Below are positions 34,501-44,264 of a DNA stretch of 64,000 nucleotides, piece by piece. The stretch covers positions 10,493,057 to 10,557,056 of the forward strand of contig NC_058143.1 in the NCBI RefSeq assembly GCF_011075055.1. The letters are read 5' to 3'. Within the stretch, counting starts at the first letter, position 1. Each line of letters starts with the position of its first letter. A model generated the notes under the pieces. It worked only from the letters and a program-made list of their open reading frames with translations, made no database searches and was not told the DNA's origin. The position numbers were made by a program, and so were the translations under genes. This DNA is from Mangifera indica (lineage: Eukaryota > Streptophyta > Magnoliopsida > Sapindales > Anacardiaceae).

Positions 34501-36035
34501 TTACAACAGAGTGAACTCAATGACAATATCAGTACTCGATTACAGTAAAAGATACCAAAACTTATACACACCATAGAAATATAGCAGAGAAATCACAATG
34601 GCACCAGAGAAAGCAGTATTCATGATCACATTTCAATTTGATTTTTCAATTCATCTAAATTTACATTCTTGAGGCATAAAGAGAAAACAAAATTTTCACT
34701 TTTCTGATTCATTAAGGTTGTTATAAAACCAAATGTTTCTTGCATGCCAATGCAGCAGAACCCTTTCTTCCTGTTATGCAGAAAAAGCTAAAGCACCTAA
34801 GGAAACGGAAAAAACATAAGTTGAATCTCTTAAAGCCTGTACCTTCCACTTTTTAGTTAGCCTAATCACATATCTAACTAAATCTCACCTTGTATACAGA
34901 ACAACACAATAACATCAAAAGGAAAACCTAACTTTGCTCAAACAACAACCTGGTCAGGTCCTACGCATGCGATCCAATCCTAATTCGGCCAACTAATCTA
35001 AAACTTAAGAAATTATAATCAAGTCTGGTTATTTGGGCACAAAGACACAGAGAGACTAATTATCACCACTTATGAAAGAAACCATCAAAGACATAAATAA
35101 AATCCTAGTGACATATTTTAAATTAAAAAAAAAAACCAAAATCATGTTAAACGCTAAATAACTTTCTCACAAAGATACAAATGATACTTAGATGAAACTT
35201 GACACTTTTAGCAATAGTACACAGCAACATATACAAAAATATGAGCACACATTCACACACAGGCAAATACAACTTACAAATAAATAATGTGTTAAAAACT
35301 CAGCATCTGCCTCATCAATTTCACGCCCACTTAATGATGATCAAAATGATGAATTTCACACTAAAAACCTGATGAAATCTCAAATTTTCTACCAACGGTA
35401 CACAGTCAAACTTCCAGAAGCATCACATACATTGCAAATACAAATTCTTCCCGCTAAATAAATCACTCTAAAACTTCAAATCCACCAGCTGATCATCAAA
35501 ATAAATAATTTCACTCAATACCAAGATCAAATCTCAAAAATTCTATCAATACTACACAGTTGAATATATAAAAACATAATCATATATTGCACATAATTAA
35601 ATTCTACCGACTAATCAATCACCTTAAGACTTCAAATCCACTAAGTGATCATCAAAATCAATGACACTAAATACTAAGATGAAATCTCAAATTTCTATCA
35701 ATACTACAAAGTTTAAACATCCATAACCACAAGGACGCAATGCATACGAAAATTCTTCCGCTGAATAGACCATCTCAAAACTTCAAACCCACTCAGTGAT
35801 CATCAAAATCAACGAATTCCACACAATACCAACATCAAATCTCAGCTTTTCCACAAACTTCCACACACTTAGACTTCAAACTACACATAGACAAGTTCAC
35901 ATGGAGAAATAAACAAAAAATGAACAAACGTTCAACCTGAGCAGAGCAGATCTGTAAATCAAAACCCGCGAGGCGCTTCAAGTGCTGCTTAAGGAGCCTC
36001 TTGGAGTCGTACTCCCTGATCTTCTTGCGCGCCAT
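31590..36035 (-). CDS. ACLA: ATP-citrate lyase (ATP-citrate synthase) alpha chain
   Basis: Subunit A of the plant heteromeric ATP-citrate lyase, which cleaves citrate with CoA and ATP in the cytosol to give acetyl-CoA and oxaloacetate for wax, sterol and flavonoid synthesis. Coding exons, in transcript order: 36035-35937, 34433-34257, 34175-34014, 33889-33809, 33523-33472, 32922-32808, 32708-32627, 32534-32439, 32284-32183, 32081-31965, 31864-31748, 31661-31590. They give 424 codons including the stop (423 aa), the usual plant length. It starts [19 protein letters not shown] and carries the ATP-grasp-type [13 protein letters not shown], the EMNPFTLV motif and the C-terminal [10 protein letters not shown] block. 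Thus intact. Two borders are unusual: exon 3 ends with a GC donor (AAG|GCATGA) and exon 6 with AA|GTTTAT. The upstream in-frame Met at 36059 is less likely because the MARKKIRE start is conserved. Confidence 0.95.
32971..33090 (+). mobile_element. tRNA-derived SINE in an ACLA intron
   Basis: An exact 9-bp target duplication, GTGAATTTA, lies at 32962-32970 and 33091-33099. Inside are an A-box-like TTAGCAAAATTGGTA (32977-32991), a perfect B box GGTTCGAGTC (33022-33031) and a 15-base poly(A) tract before the right duplication. The 120-base element is antisense to ACLA, so it adds a T-run to that intron's transcript. A related copy sits at 44457-44634. Confidence 0.85.
34434..35936 (-). other. 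First ACLA intron, with a roughly 150-bp degenerate tandem repeat
   Basis: This is a 1503-base intron with donor CTCAG|GTTGAA and acceptor GTTTAG|GTGACA. Its 5' part holds at least three units sharing 'cttcaaatccac...gtgatcatcaaaatcaa' (near 35475, 35631 and 35779), with a weaker one near 35325. Long first introns in plant housekeeping genes often carry expression-enhancing sequence. I see no other element. Confidence 0.75.
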
Positions 36036-37242
36036 AGGGATCAATGCAACAAAACCCACGAAATGAAGCTAAAAGGGAAGTTTTGTTTTTGTTTTATAGG
36101 ACAATTTCGAAGAGTTTGGCTAGTATTTTCGCTTGAAATTAAAGGCTTTAGAATGCTGCCAGATACAACCACGAACAGAAATCAATCTTGATGGGGCTTT
36201 GGTTTGGTTGGTGCAAACTTAGGAAGACGTTAACATTTAGGAGCCAAATGTCTACTTACTCTTTCTTTTTTAATTCCCTTCATGCCCCTATTTATTTCTT
36301 TGCGTTAATTTACATATAATAAAAACATGCTTTCACACAAATCTTATTATCTGCATGGAGAAACTATTTACCAAATAATTGGGGGGATTTTTTTGTTTTG
36401 AAATTTTTCAAAATCAATCATTAAGAGTTTATCACATTAAGTTGCATAAATAAATTAGAGTAATATATAAATATAATATTACTATTTAATATAATATGGA
36501 TCTAGTGTGATAATTATTTATTATATCATATGATAAAATATTTTATTATTAACATTACCTATAAAAAGACGGAGGTTTTGTTGGATTTTATTGAATTTTT
36601 TAATACTAAAGAGCTTGGTTTTAAAAATCAAATCAGACAAATCAATCCAATTGGTTAAATTGTTTGAAAACCATTTTTAAAATTAACCCAATTAATTTAA
36701 ATTAAACTATTTAAACTGTTTTGTTAAATTGAGTATAAAATTAGATTTGACTCGACAATATAAAAAATTAATTTTTTTTCAAAAATTCATTATAGAAACT
36801 TAAACTCAAAACCTTATTTATCACATTTGAATATATACATACCATCAAACTAAACTTATTTTAATATTAAATAAGTCAAATTATATAATGAGATATTAAG
36901 AAAATACCACTTTTGGGGTCCATCTATACAGTTTTATCACACATTTTTTCATTTAACAATTATACCAATTTGTTAATTAAATACCAAAACTACTCATATC
37001 TTTATTTTTATAAACACAAGCAACAGACGTTCTTTTCAACACTGAAAAAACAAAATATATTTTCAAAGATCTTGCAGATAATTTATCCTAATCAAAATTA
37101 ATATTGATCTATACCCCTTTTTTTCTATATTTATTGGTGTAATAGTTGTAAACCAAAGATTGTATATTAAAGTAGTTGATTTACTATAAAATTTAGTAAG
37201 TAATGCAATTAGAGAATTTGTAAAAATGGTAACATTTATTCT
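36036..37242. other. ACLA upstream region and AT-rich intergenic DNA
   Basis: The ACLA 5' UTR and promoter (minus strand) must lie within the first few hundred bases, but no convincing TATA box was found. The remainder is AT-rich, with 'atcatatgataaaat' type MITE-like motifs near 36520-36545 and no supported gene. Confidence 0.45.
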
Positions 37243-37488
37243 TTATTTTGTTTGTTGAATGTTGTTATATGTGTATGTTAAAGGAGTTAGAGTACTGACT
37301 GGTAGGTCAAATGGGACGTGGATGTTCACTGAAAATAATATTTGTAGTTTGCTTTTTTGTATACTAGAAAGAATATAATTAATGATAGGATCTTGACTAT
37401 AGGTGAGATCCCATCTAATCAGCAACCTCGCTTGCTCATTTTTCAACAAAAACTTTGAATGTTTGCTTGACAATACAAATAAGTAAAA

Positions 37489-37638
37489 ATGGAAAAAGCC
37501 AGATTTATTGTTCGTTTTAGAGGGAATTGGATTGCAGGTGATGATAATGTAGTGAAATATGTAGGTGGGAAGGAGATAAATGTTGATTTCAAAGGATTTA
37601 TAGGCAAAATATGTAATCGTCTGAGATTTGATCAGAGT
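37489..37638 (+). pseudogene. MuDR-type transposase N-terminal remnant
   Basis: A plus-strand frame reads MEKARFIVRFRGNWIAGDDN, then VVKYVGGKEINVDFKGF, then IGKICNRLRFDQS, before a stop. The pattern (VRF-GxW-x-GDD-YVGG...F-LR) resembles the N-terminal domain of plant Mutator (MuDR) transposases. No catalytic region follows. On the opposite strand a 163-codon ORF (37243-37734) covers the same bases; I regard that one as less likely to be coding. Confidence 0.45.
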
Positions 37639-37739
37639 TAGGCAAATGTCCACATATTTATTACAAGTAATTGACAACAAGGGGTGGCCTTGTGTATGCA
37701 TAATACTTCTGCAAACAATACTCATATCTTTCATTTATA

Positions 37740-38240
37740 CCCACCACATGAAGTCTATTGTCTTATTCCATGATAACAGACTCAATGGATACTGACTAAA
37801 TGCATCTAGATCGTCAATGAGGTGCAACATTTGATTGGATTCCACGTTTCTATTGTCTGCCCCCAAAAAGAAGGAATGCGCTAAATTCAAAACAACAAAC
37901 TTTACGACACCCTCATCATTGTCACCCCAAATCTAGTCATCAATCACCCCTTGATGTTTTGATACCGTAATAATCTACTAAGCCCTGGGAAGTATTGTAG
38001 CATCAATCTAAGAGTTCCTAAGTAGTTCATGTAGTGCGACACATTAATGCCATCTTTGAATAAAAGACCAATGACAAGTGCAAACTCTATTAGCCAAAAA
38101 TGTACTTCCATACCGTTTATTCGGAACCATAGTTATTTATCATATTGCCCTCGGTTAATTAAACAAAAAAAATTGCATGCATCATAATGACACTAAAACG
38201 AGTCTTCTCTAAACCTAAGAATTGGCTAAAACAAGTCGTC
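37740..38240 (-). pseudogene. Second DUF1985-like transposon ORF remnant
   Basis: The minus-strand translation gives WFRINGMEVHFWLIEFALVI, then GLLFKDGINVSHYMNYLG. After a frameshift it gives VVLNLAHSFFLGADNRNVES, then MLHLIDDLDAFSQYPLSLLS. The order and spacing agree with the DUF1985 domain and with the copy at 28000-28500. Stops and frameshifts are present. It lies beside, and on the opposite strand to, the MuDR-like fragment. This suggests remains of a Mutator-like element carrying an accessory gene. Confidence 0.6.
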
Positions 38241-40039
38241 TGAAATATCTCTTATTGCATTATTGTCAATTTTTGGTTTATGACACTAACAACATCCATT
38301 TTTATTCAGATAGTCATTTGTACATTAAATTTATATGCTTCATGAAACCTGTATGCTTCATCTAGGATATTGATTCGGTGTTCTTGGAATACAAATGGAA
38401 AAACAAAAGAAAGAAAAACAAATACCCCAAACCTGCACCAACTAGCAGCTTATCTTTTTATCTTTTTAATTTTTATTTATTTATGATCAACATTAAAGCA
38501 TATATGTAAAACAAAATGAATTCTGCATTTAGAAAAACGTATTGGGCAATGAGAATAAACAAGGCGATATTCAGGATATTGCCTTGTTTATTCTTCAAAA
38601 TTTTCAGATCCAGCCAAATCACAATCAACTCTTTAGATCAACTAAAACCAAATCAAAATTAATTATCACATACCCAAGCTACATAATCAACATAACAAAA
38701 ATCCCCCTTTTTTATAGATCTATTTATACACCAACACCAAACACGAAAATTTATAAAATACATCAACAAAATCGCAGCAAACAAATCTAAGTAGAAAACA
38801 CTATCTTACAAAACTCGGTGTGCTTTTTCTTCTTCACGGGTTGGCTTCTTCTTCTTCATTGTGGAGGCTTTGAAAGGGATAAGCTTGGAAAGTGAGTTGT
38901 TGGAGGCTTGGAAAGGGAGAAGATTTTTTTATTACTATGGGGAAGGTGAATAGCCTTGGGGTTTTATATTCAAAACGTGACTTCTTACAAATGTGTTTTG
39001 CAGGAATTCTTCTACTTTACATAAGAGAATCACCTGCAAAATTCTTTTCATGTGCGAACAGAACAATTGTATGGTTCTTAATCTTTTCTCATCACAAGGG
39101 TATTTTTGAAACTATGCACTTTTTATAGTATATTTGTTATGTGTATAAAAAATATGATAAAAATATATAGACAGGTCCATGTTGTAGTATTTTTTTTAAT
39201 TTCTCTCATATAATTAATGATTAATTATATAAATTTTTTTTAAATAATTAGCCGATCTACTCACCGATTAATCGATTCGATTTCTGGTTTGATCAGAGTA
39301 TCCTTTTTACCGAATCAATATGTAATCCGGTTTTAAAAGCATTACTAAATACTATCAATTTATAATTTTGGAATAAAGTATAAGTGCTTCAAATTTGTGA
39401 GGTTTGCATTTATTATCGTTAAATGTCAGAGAAAGCAATGTATACTTGATGAATGTAGTTGACTTATAAAGGAATGAAGTCATTAATAATAATGCAATTT
39501 AAGTCAGGTTTGTTTTTCGGAATAAATACGCTAATATACAAAAGTTACGATAGAAAAATATAAACACTAGTATTTCAGAAATGTCAAATAAAAAAAACCA
39601 AGAAAATATTATACATTTTAATAAAATTGATTATAAGGATTTTTAATGGAAAAAACGAACATTTTAAAAAGAAAATATTCTTGATCTCTTATTTATGGCA
39701 GTGTTAAACTGTCAATGCCTTTTTACCTTTTGAAATTCTATTGATTAAAATACTTTATGTCCAAAAGAATAAATAGTAAATATCAAAACAAGGAAACTGC
39801 CTTTTTGGCTTTGACATTTTAGGAAAATAATGGGAGTATAGTTGGTAACAAACAAGGAATTCGGTTATTCATGTGGAGAGTGCGGTGTTTTTTTTTTTGG
39901 TTAATGTTTGAAAGTATAAATTTGAGGTAGTCAAATGGTTGGTGTTGTTATTATTATTTTAATAATTTATTTATTTTAAAACTTTGAATTATAAAATAAT
40001 AATAATATTTATGAAGAAATGTAAATGTCATCTTTGTTA
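38241..40039. other. Intergenic DNA with one strong short hairpin
   Basis: At about 38550-38594 GAATAAACAAGGC and GCCTTGTTTATTC form a perfect 13-bp stem, with further pairing of 'gatat/atatt' around a small loop. Elsewhere there are only short ORFs (38542-38790, 38892-39128) of no known family and AT-rich DNA. Confidence 0.5.
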
Positions 40040-40048
40040 TACTAGAAA

Positions 40049-40874
40049 GGTCAAAAGTTCCCACCCAAGGGTAATTGTAATCTCAAACTCATACTCTCTA
40101 ATTTTCAAAAACTCGAACTTCCATTTATAAGTAAAATTTGGTTTAAAAAACTAAGTTAAAATTAAGAATAAAGCCATTATTTGACAAAAAAAATTTTAAA
40201 AACTTAAGTTTTATTATATTTTTCTCTCACAGTTTGAAACTCTAATATTTTTTTGACTTGAAATTTAAAAAAATGATAATTTCCCCCCTCAGGGTTTTAA
40301 ACCCATCATCGAAGATGACGAAATTCATCGTCTCCAACTGTATTGACTTTCTCTTCTAGCTTATCTCCTTCTACGGACTTATTCCCACCCACTGACGATA
40401 TTGATTTGCTCCGATTAAAATGAAATTATCTTTGTTAGAGTGTTTTTGTCTGACATAAAGATACTTTGATGAAGATAATTTTGTCTTTGTTAGAAGAAAT
40501 CAATGTCGTTTATGGGTAGGGTTTGATCAGCAGAAAGAGATAAGCTAGGAGAGAGAGCCAACATAGCCGAAGGTTATGAACTTTGTTATCTCTGACAATG
40601 GTTTCAAAATCTTAGAGAAAAAATTATTACTTTTCAAATTTTTGGTGGAAAAAATGGTTAGTTTTCTAACTAGGGGTTTGAGGGGGGGGGGGGGGGGGGG
40701 GGGAGGGAATATAATAAAATTTTAATTTTTAAAAATTGTATTAAATAATGATTTTGTCTTTAACTTTAACTGGGTTTTTAAACATATTTTTGTTTATAGG
40801 TGAACGTTTGAGATTTAAAAATTAGTGGGTCTGAGTTTGTTACTACATTTACCTTGGGAACAAGTCTTTTGGCC
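40049..40874. mobile_element. Non-autonomous Mutator-like TIR element with a 22-G tract (826 bp)
   Basis: A 9-bp duplication with one mismatch (TACTAGAAA at 40040-40048, TATTAGAAA at 40875-40883) flanks the element. The left end GGTCAAAAGTTCCCACCCAA pairs with the reverse-complemented right end GGCCAAAAGACTTGTTCCCA, and inverted similarity extends past 'caaactca'. The interior shares 'aataatgattttgtctttaa' with the 1208 and 11200 copies. A run of 22 G occupies 40682-40703. No transposase. Confidence 0.78.
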
Positions 40875-40883
40875 TATTAGAAA

Positions 40884-41545
40884 GGGTCAATACTTATCCT
40901 TAGATCATGACCATAGAGCTGATCATCAACCATAATCCATCGGCTAGAATGCTTTCGACAATTTATTCCAACAAACATGTTTTAAGTGATGTTCCCATGA
41001 CTAAAGCATTGCTTATTGCATTATATCAATTAATTATTTTGACAATTACGAAGGTTTTCGAAGTCTTAAAAATATGCTTACCTTTTTTTTTTAATTTTTT
41101 CCCTCTCTTTTAATAATATAGCCAATACGCTAATAGCCCCCAAATATTAGGAAGGTAAATCAAATTTAATATTCATTTACGTGATTTATTTAATATCTCT
41201 ATTTGTATTTGGATGGTAAAATTTCAAAGATTTATAGTTTTGAATGGATAGTATGAAATCTTTGAAGGATCATATAATTCGACATATAAAACAAAATATT
41301 TCCTTGAATGTACCAATTCCAATATGAGCCAAAGGAAGGGTTGGTAAAGGCCACACAATATTATATGACTTTAAAATAATTATAAGAAATAAAATAATAT
41401 GTTTAAACAAATTGTATAAACTGAAATAGTATTTTATAATTGAATGATATAATTATTTATTTTTTCTCTCATTTTAAAACCATTATTCCTTTGTTCATCA
41501 ACAAAACATAAATTACCTTTAGATAGGGGGAAAGGGGAAGAACTT
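40884..41545. other. AT-rich intergenic DNA
   Basis: No supported gene. The plus-strand ORF at 40907-41113 is not recognised. The LINE begins at or shortly before the right edge. Confidence 0.4.
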
Positions 41546-41759
41546 GGGATAATATTTTTATGTGAAATGAATTGTTAAGTACAACAAGGAGATGAACAGC
41601 CAAAAGAGATGCACTATCATGGTTGATTTAATGAAAGCTTATGATATGGTGAATTGAAGCTTCATTGGAAAGGTCTTTGGAAAGTTTAGGTTGCATCCTA
41701 GTTTTGTTAAATGGGTAGAGGAATGCATCACTACCTCGTCTTTTTCTCTAAGTGTTAAT
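41546..41759 (+). pseudogene. L1-type LINE reverse transcriptase, left part
   Basis: The translation gives RCTIMVDLMKAYDMVN, stop, SFIGKVFGKFRLHPSFVKWV and EECITTSSFSLSVNG, the palm region of plant L1 reverse transcriptases. The reading frame breaks off exactly at the solo LTR (41765) and resumes after it (44265) with ELEGFFKSTRGLRQRDPIS. The element is 5'-truncated; no upstream endonuclease was seen. Confidence 0.88.
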
Positions 41760-42422
41760 GGGGATGTAACATCCCTCCCTAGAAGTACTATCCATCGAAG
41801 GAGAAATGTTACTAATTAATATTCGTAGCATCTATTTTTTTTTCTTTTTAAAATACTTTAAAATAAATGCATTATTAAAAGTGTTTAGAAAGTATTCCAA
41901 GAAAACTGAAAATCTGGAAGCGAACAAAAGATGTATATACTCATATGAAAACTCATCTGAAAGTATCTGAAAACAAGGAGTAATCATATGCAACTGTACC
42001 ATAATCTCAAAAAGTCAAAAGTCGATAAAAACATGCCACTGTATGCATGTAATATAAACCAGAGATAACCTGCTCCATTCGGATCTACCTACGCTGACCT
42101 GACCCTGCCTCGCAGCTACCTCGATCACCTGTACCTGCAATCAGGAAAGAAAAGGGAATGAGTAATAAGAACACTCAGTAAGGGAAAAATTAAGTAAACT
42201 ATCCCTTTTTCCTGTTCTAACTCACTTTTGGGACTCAACCTCACATCCTAACCTCTATAAGAGATTGAGGGGATAATTTAGTTCACTCTTTACTATTTGG
42301 GCTATACTTTGTCCCATCTGGTGTCTATTTAATACTTTCTGGAAGCTAACTATAGAGATTTGACACTTTTCTAAGCTCAAGCTCTTTTTCTTTCACTACA
42401 CTATTTCTGAATCTGAATTGAG

Positions 42423-42520
42423 CTCTACTGCGAGCATGCTCTACTGCGAGCGAACCCTACTAGGGGTCTATGTCCTACTACGGACGTGTCCTACTGCGGA
42501 CGTGCCCTACTACGGGCGGT
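42423..42520. repeat. Minisatellite of about 17 bp inside the solo LTR
   Basis: Six units of the type CTACTGCGGACGTGCC follow one another, GC-rich against the surroundings. It lies within the solo LTR. Confidence 0.8.
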
Positions 42521-42777
42521 GTAGTGTAAAGTGCCCCCTCATAGTTTATAGCATGCATGCGAGTCTTATATCTTACTAATTTCGCTTCCATCTAAATTTA
42601 TTTATAACTCACCAGACATTACTCTTGGGACGACCCTTGAATCTTGAGTCCCAACCTTTTCTTACTTTTATTTCTTTTTTTTTTTCCTTTCCTTTCTTTT
42701 CTTTTCCTTTTCTTTCTTTTCTTTCTTTTCCAAACTGTGAAATACTGTTCACAGCCCTGTTCATTTGACAGGGCAGC

Positions 42778-43505
42778 CTTCTTTTTCATACAATTTCACA
42801 GTCCAAACGGTTCCTAATTCATACAAGCTATATATCGTTGAAAAGAGGATTCAAATAGCTTTCTAACAAGCTATAATAGCACTCATAATTCATTCAATCA
42901 GGCAGTCAAAACAGCAGATAAATTCAGTGGCAAAAACTGCCTCCCCTGTTTATTTGATAAAGCAGTCCTTGTGTTTCATGCAATATTTAACAATTCACAT
43001 GATCCCCAATTCATACAAGCTATATATCATTGGAAATAGGATTCAAAGAGCTTTCCAACGAGATATAATAGCACTCATAATTCCATATATAAGGCAGTCA
43101 AAACGTGAGGTAAACTCAGTGACAAAACTGCCTCCTCTGTTTATTTAGTAAAACAGTCCTTTCGGTTTATACAATATTTAACAGTCCAAATGATCTCTAA
43201 TTCATACAAGCCATATGTCATTGGAAAGAGGAGTCAAAGAGCTTTCCAAAAAGATATAATAGCACTCATAATTCCATATATAAGGCAGTCAAAACGTGAG
43301 ATAAACTCAGTGACAAAACTGCCTCCTCTGTTTATTTAGTAAAACAGTCCTTTCGGTTTATACAATCTTTAACAATCCAAATGATCTCTAATTCATACAA
43401 GCTATATATCATTGGAAATATGATTCAAAGAGCTTTCCAAAAAGATATAATAGCACTCATAATTCATCAGATAAGGCAGCCAAAACATGGGACGAACGCA
43501 GTGGC
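42778..43505. repeat. Tandem repeat of about 190 bp, nearly four units, inside the solo LTR
   Basis: The landmark 'aattcatacaagctatat' recurs at about 42815, 43008, 43197 and 43389 (spacings 193, 189 and 192). Each unit also contains 'gctttcca...agatataatagcactcataatt' and 'ggcagtcaaaac'. Confidence 0.88.
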
Positions 43506-44064
43506 AAAAACTGTAAATATTATGCAACTTTCTGCCATAAACAAAATCACATACATAGACATCCCAAATGGCAAAACAATATTCCTCAACATCAAAATCA
43601 ACATTTATAACCTAGATATAAGGAACCAAAAGCTTAAAACATGTCACATATCAAGGATGATATCCCTTACCTTGTTTCAAGCCAAATCTTTGTAAGTTGA
43701 CTTCCTTCTCCTTGTTTTGTTTCCTTTATCACCAAGATCACTTTAAATCAATACCAAAACACACTAACACATTCACATAACATGCATATAAACATAGATG
43801 AAAGGGAAAGGAAGGAGATCTTTGGTTACCAAAGCTTCCAAGGTGCTTCTTTTTTTTTTTTTTTTCTTTTCTTATCTTCCAACTCCTTCAAATCCTTCCT
43901 TTTTCTTCAAGAAAGCAAAGGAAAATATGAAGAATGGTGGCTGCTGGAGGCTGCTGGAATGTGGACGAAAATGATGAAAAAGTCTTGGTTTTGCCTTTTG
44001 TTTTTCTCCCTTGATCTTATCTCCTTTTCTTTTTCTTTTCCCTTTTTTTTTTTTGACTTTTTGC

Positions 44065-44067
<3 letters not shown>

Positions 44068-44123
<56 letters not shown>
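44068..44123. repeat. AT dinucleotide microsatellite
   Basis: Uninterrupted (AT)n of about 55 bases, followed by shorter TATATA blocks to about 44190. Confidence 0.95.
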
Positions 44124-44127
<4 letters not shown>

Positions 44128-44264
44128 TTTATGCATATGTATATATATATATGTATATAAAAAAAACACACCCATATATATATATATTTAAAATGAGAAA
44201 GATCTCAAAACAGGGTCAAAAGACATAATTGCCCTTGAAATATACCTGAGGGTATTACAGGGGA

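Larger units (their letters stand above)
41765..44259 (+). mobile_element. 2.5-kb solo LTR inserted in the LINE
   Basis: Begins TGTAACATCCCTCCC, ends GAGGGTATTACA and is flanked by the 5-bp duplication GGGGA (41760-41764 and 44260-44264). TG...CA ends with 5-bp duplications are diagnostic of LTR retrotransposons. No internal polyprotein, primer-binding site or second LTR is present, so it is a solo LTR, most likely Gypsy-type from its ends and size. Removing it restores the LINE reading order. It holds an 18-bp minisatellite, a roughly 190-bp tandem array, a polypyrimidine tract (42656-42731) and an AT microsatellite. The ORF at 43782-44228 lies across the AT repeat and is not a gene. Confidence 0.85.

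Noticed and set aside
37243..37734. 163-codon minus-strand ORF
   Set aside because: No recognisable domain. It is antisense to the MuDR-like frame and sits between transposon remnants. Its length is explained by low stop density in that frame.
42656..42735. Long polypyrimidine tract as a possible regulatory site
   Set aside because: It lies inside a solo LTR between other simple repeats, with no gene nearby.
43782..44228. 148-codon ORF in the solo LTR
   Set aside because: It runs through a T-rich tract and an AT microsatellite (repeated Tyr-Ile), so it is composition-driven.
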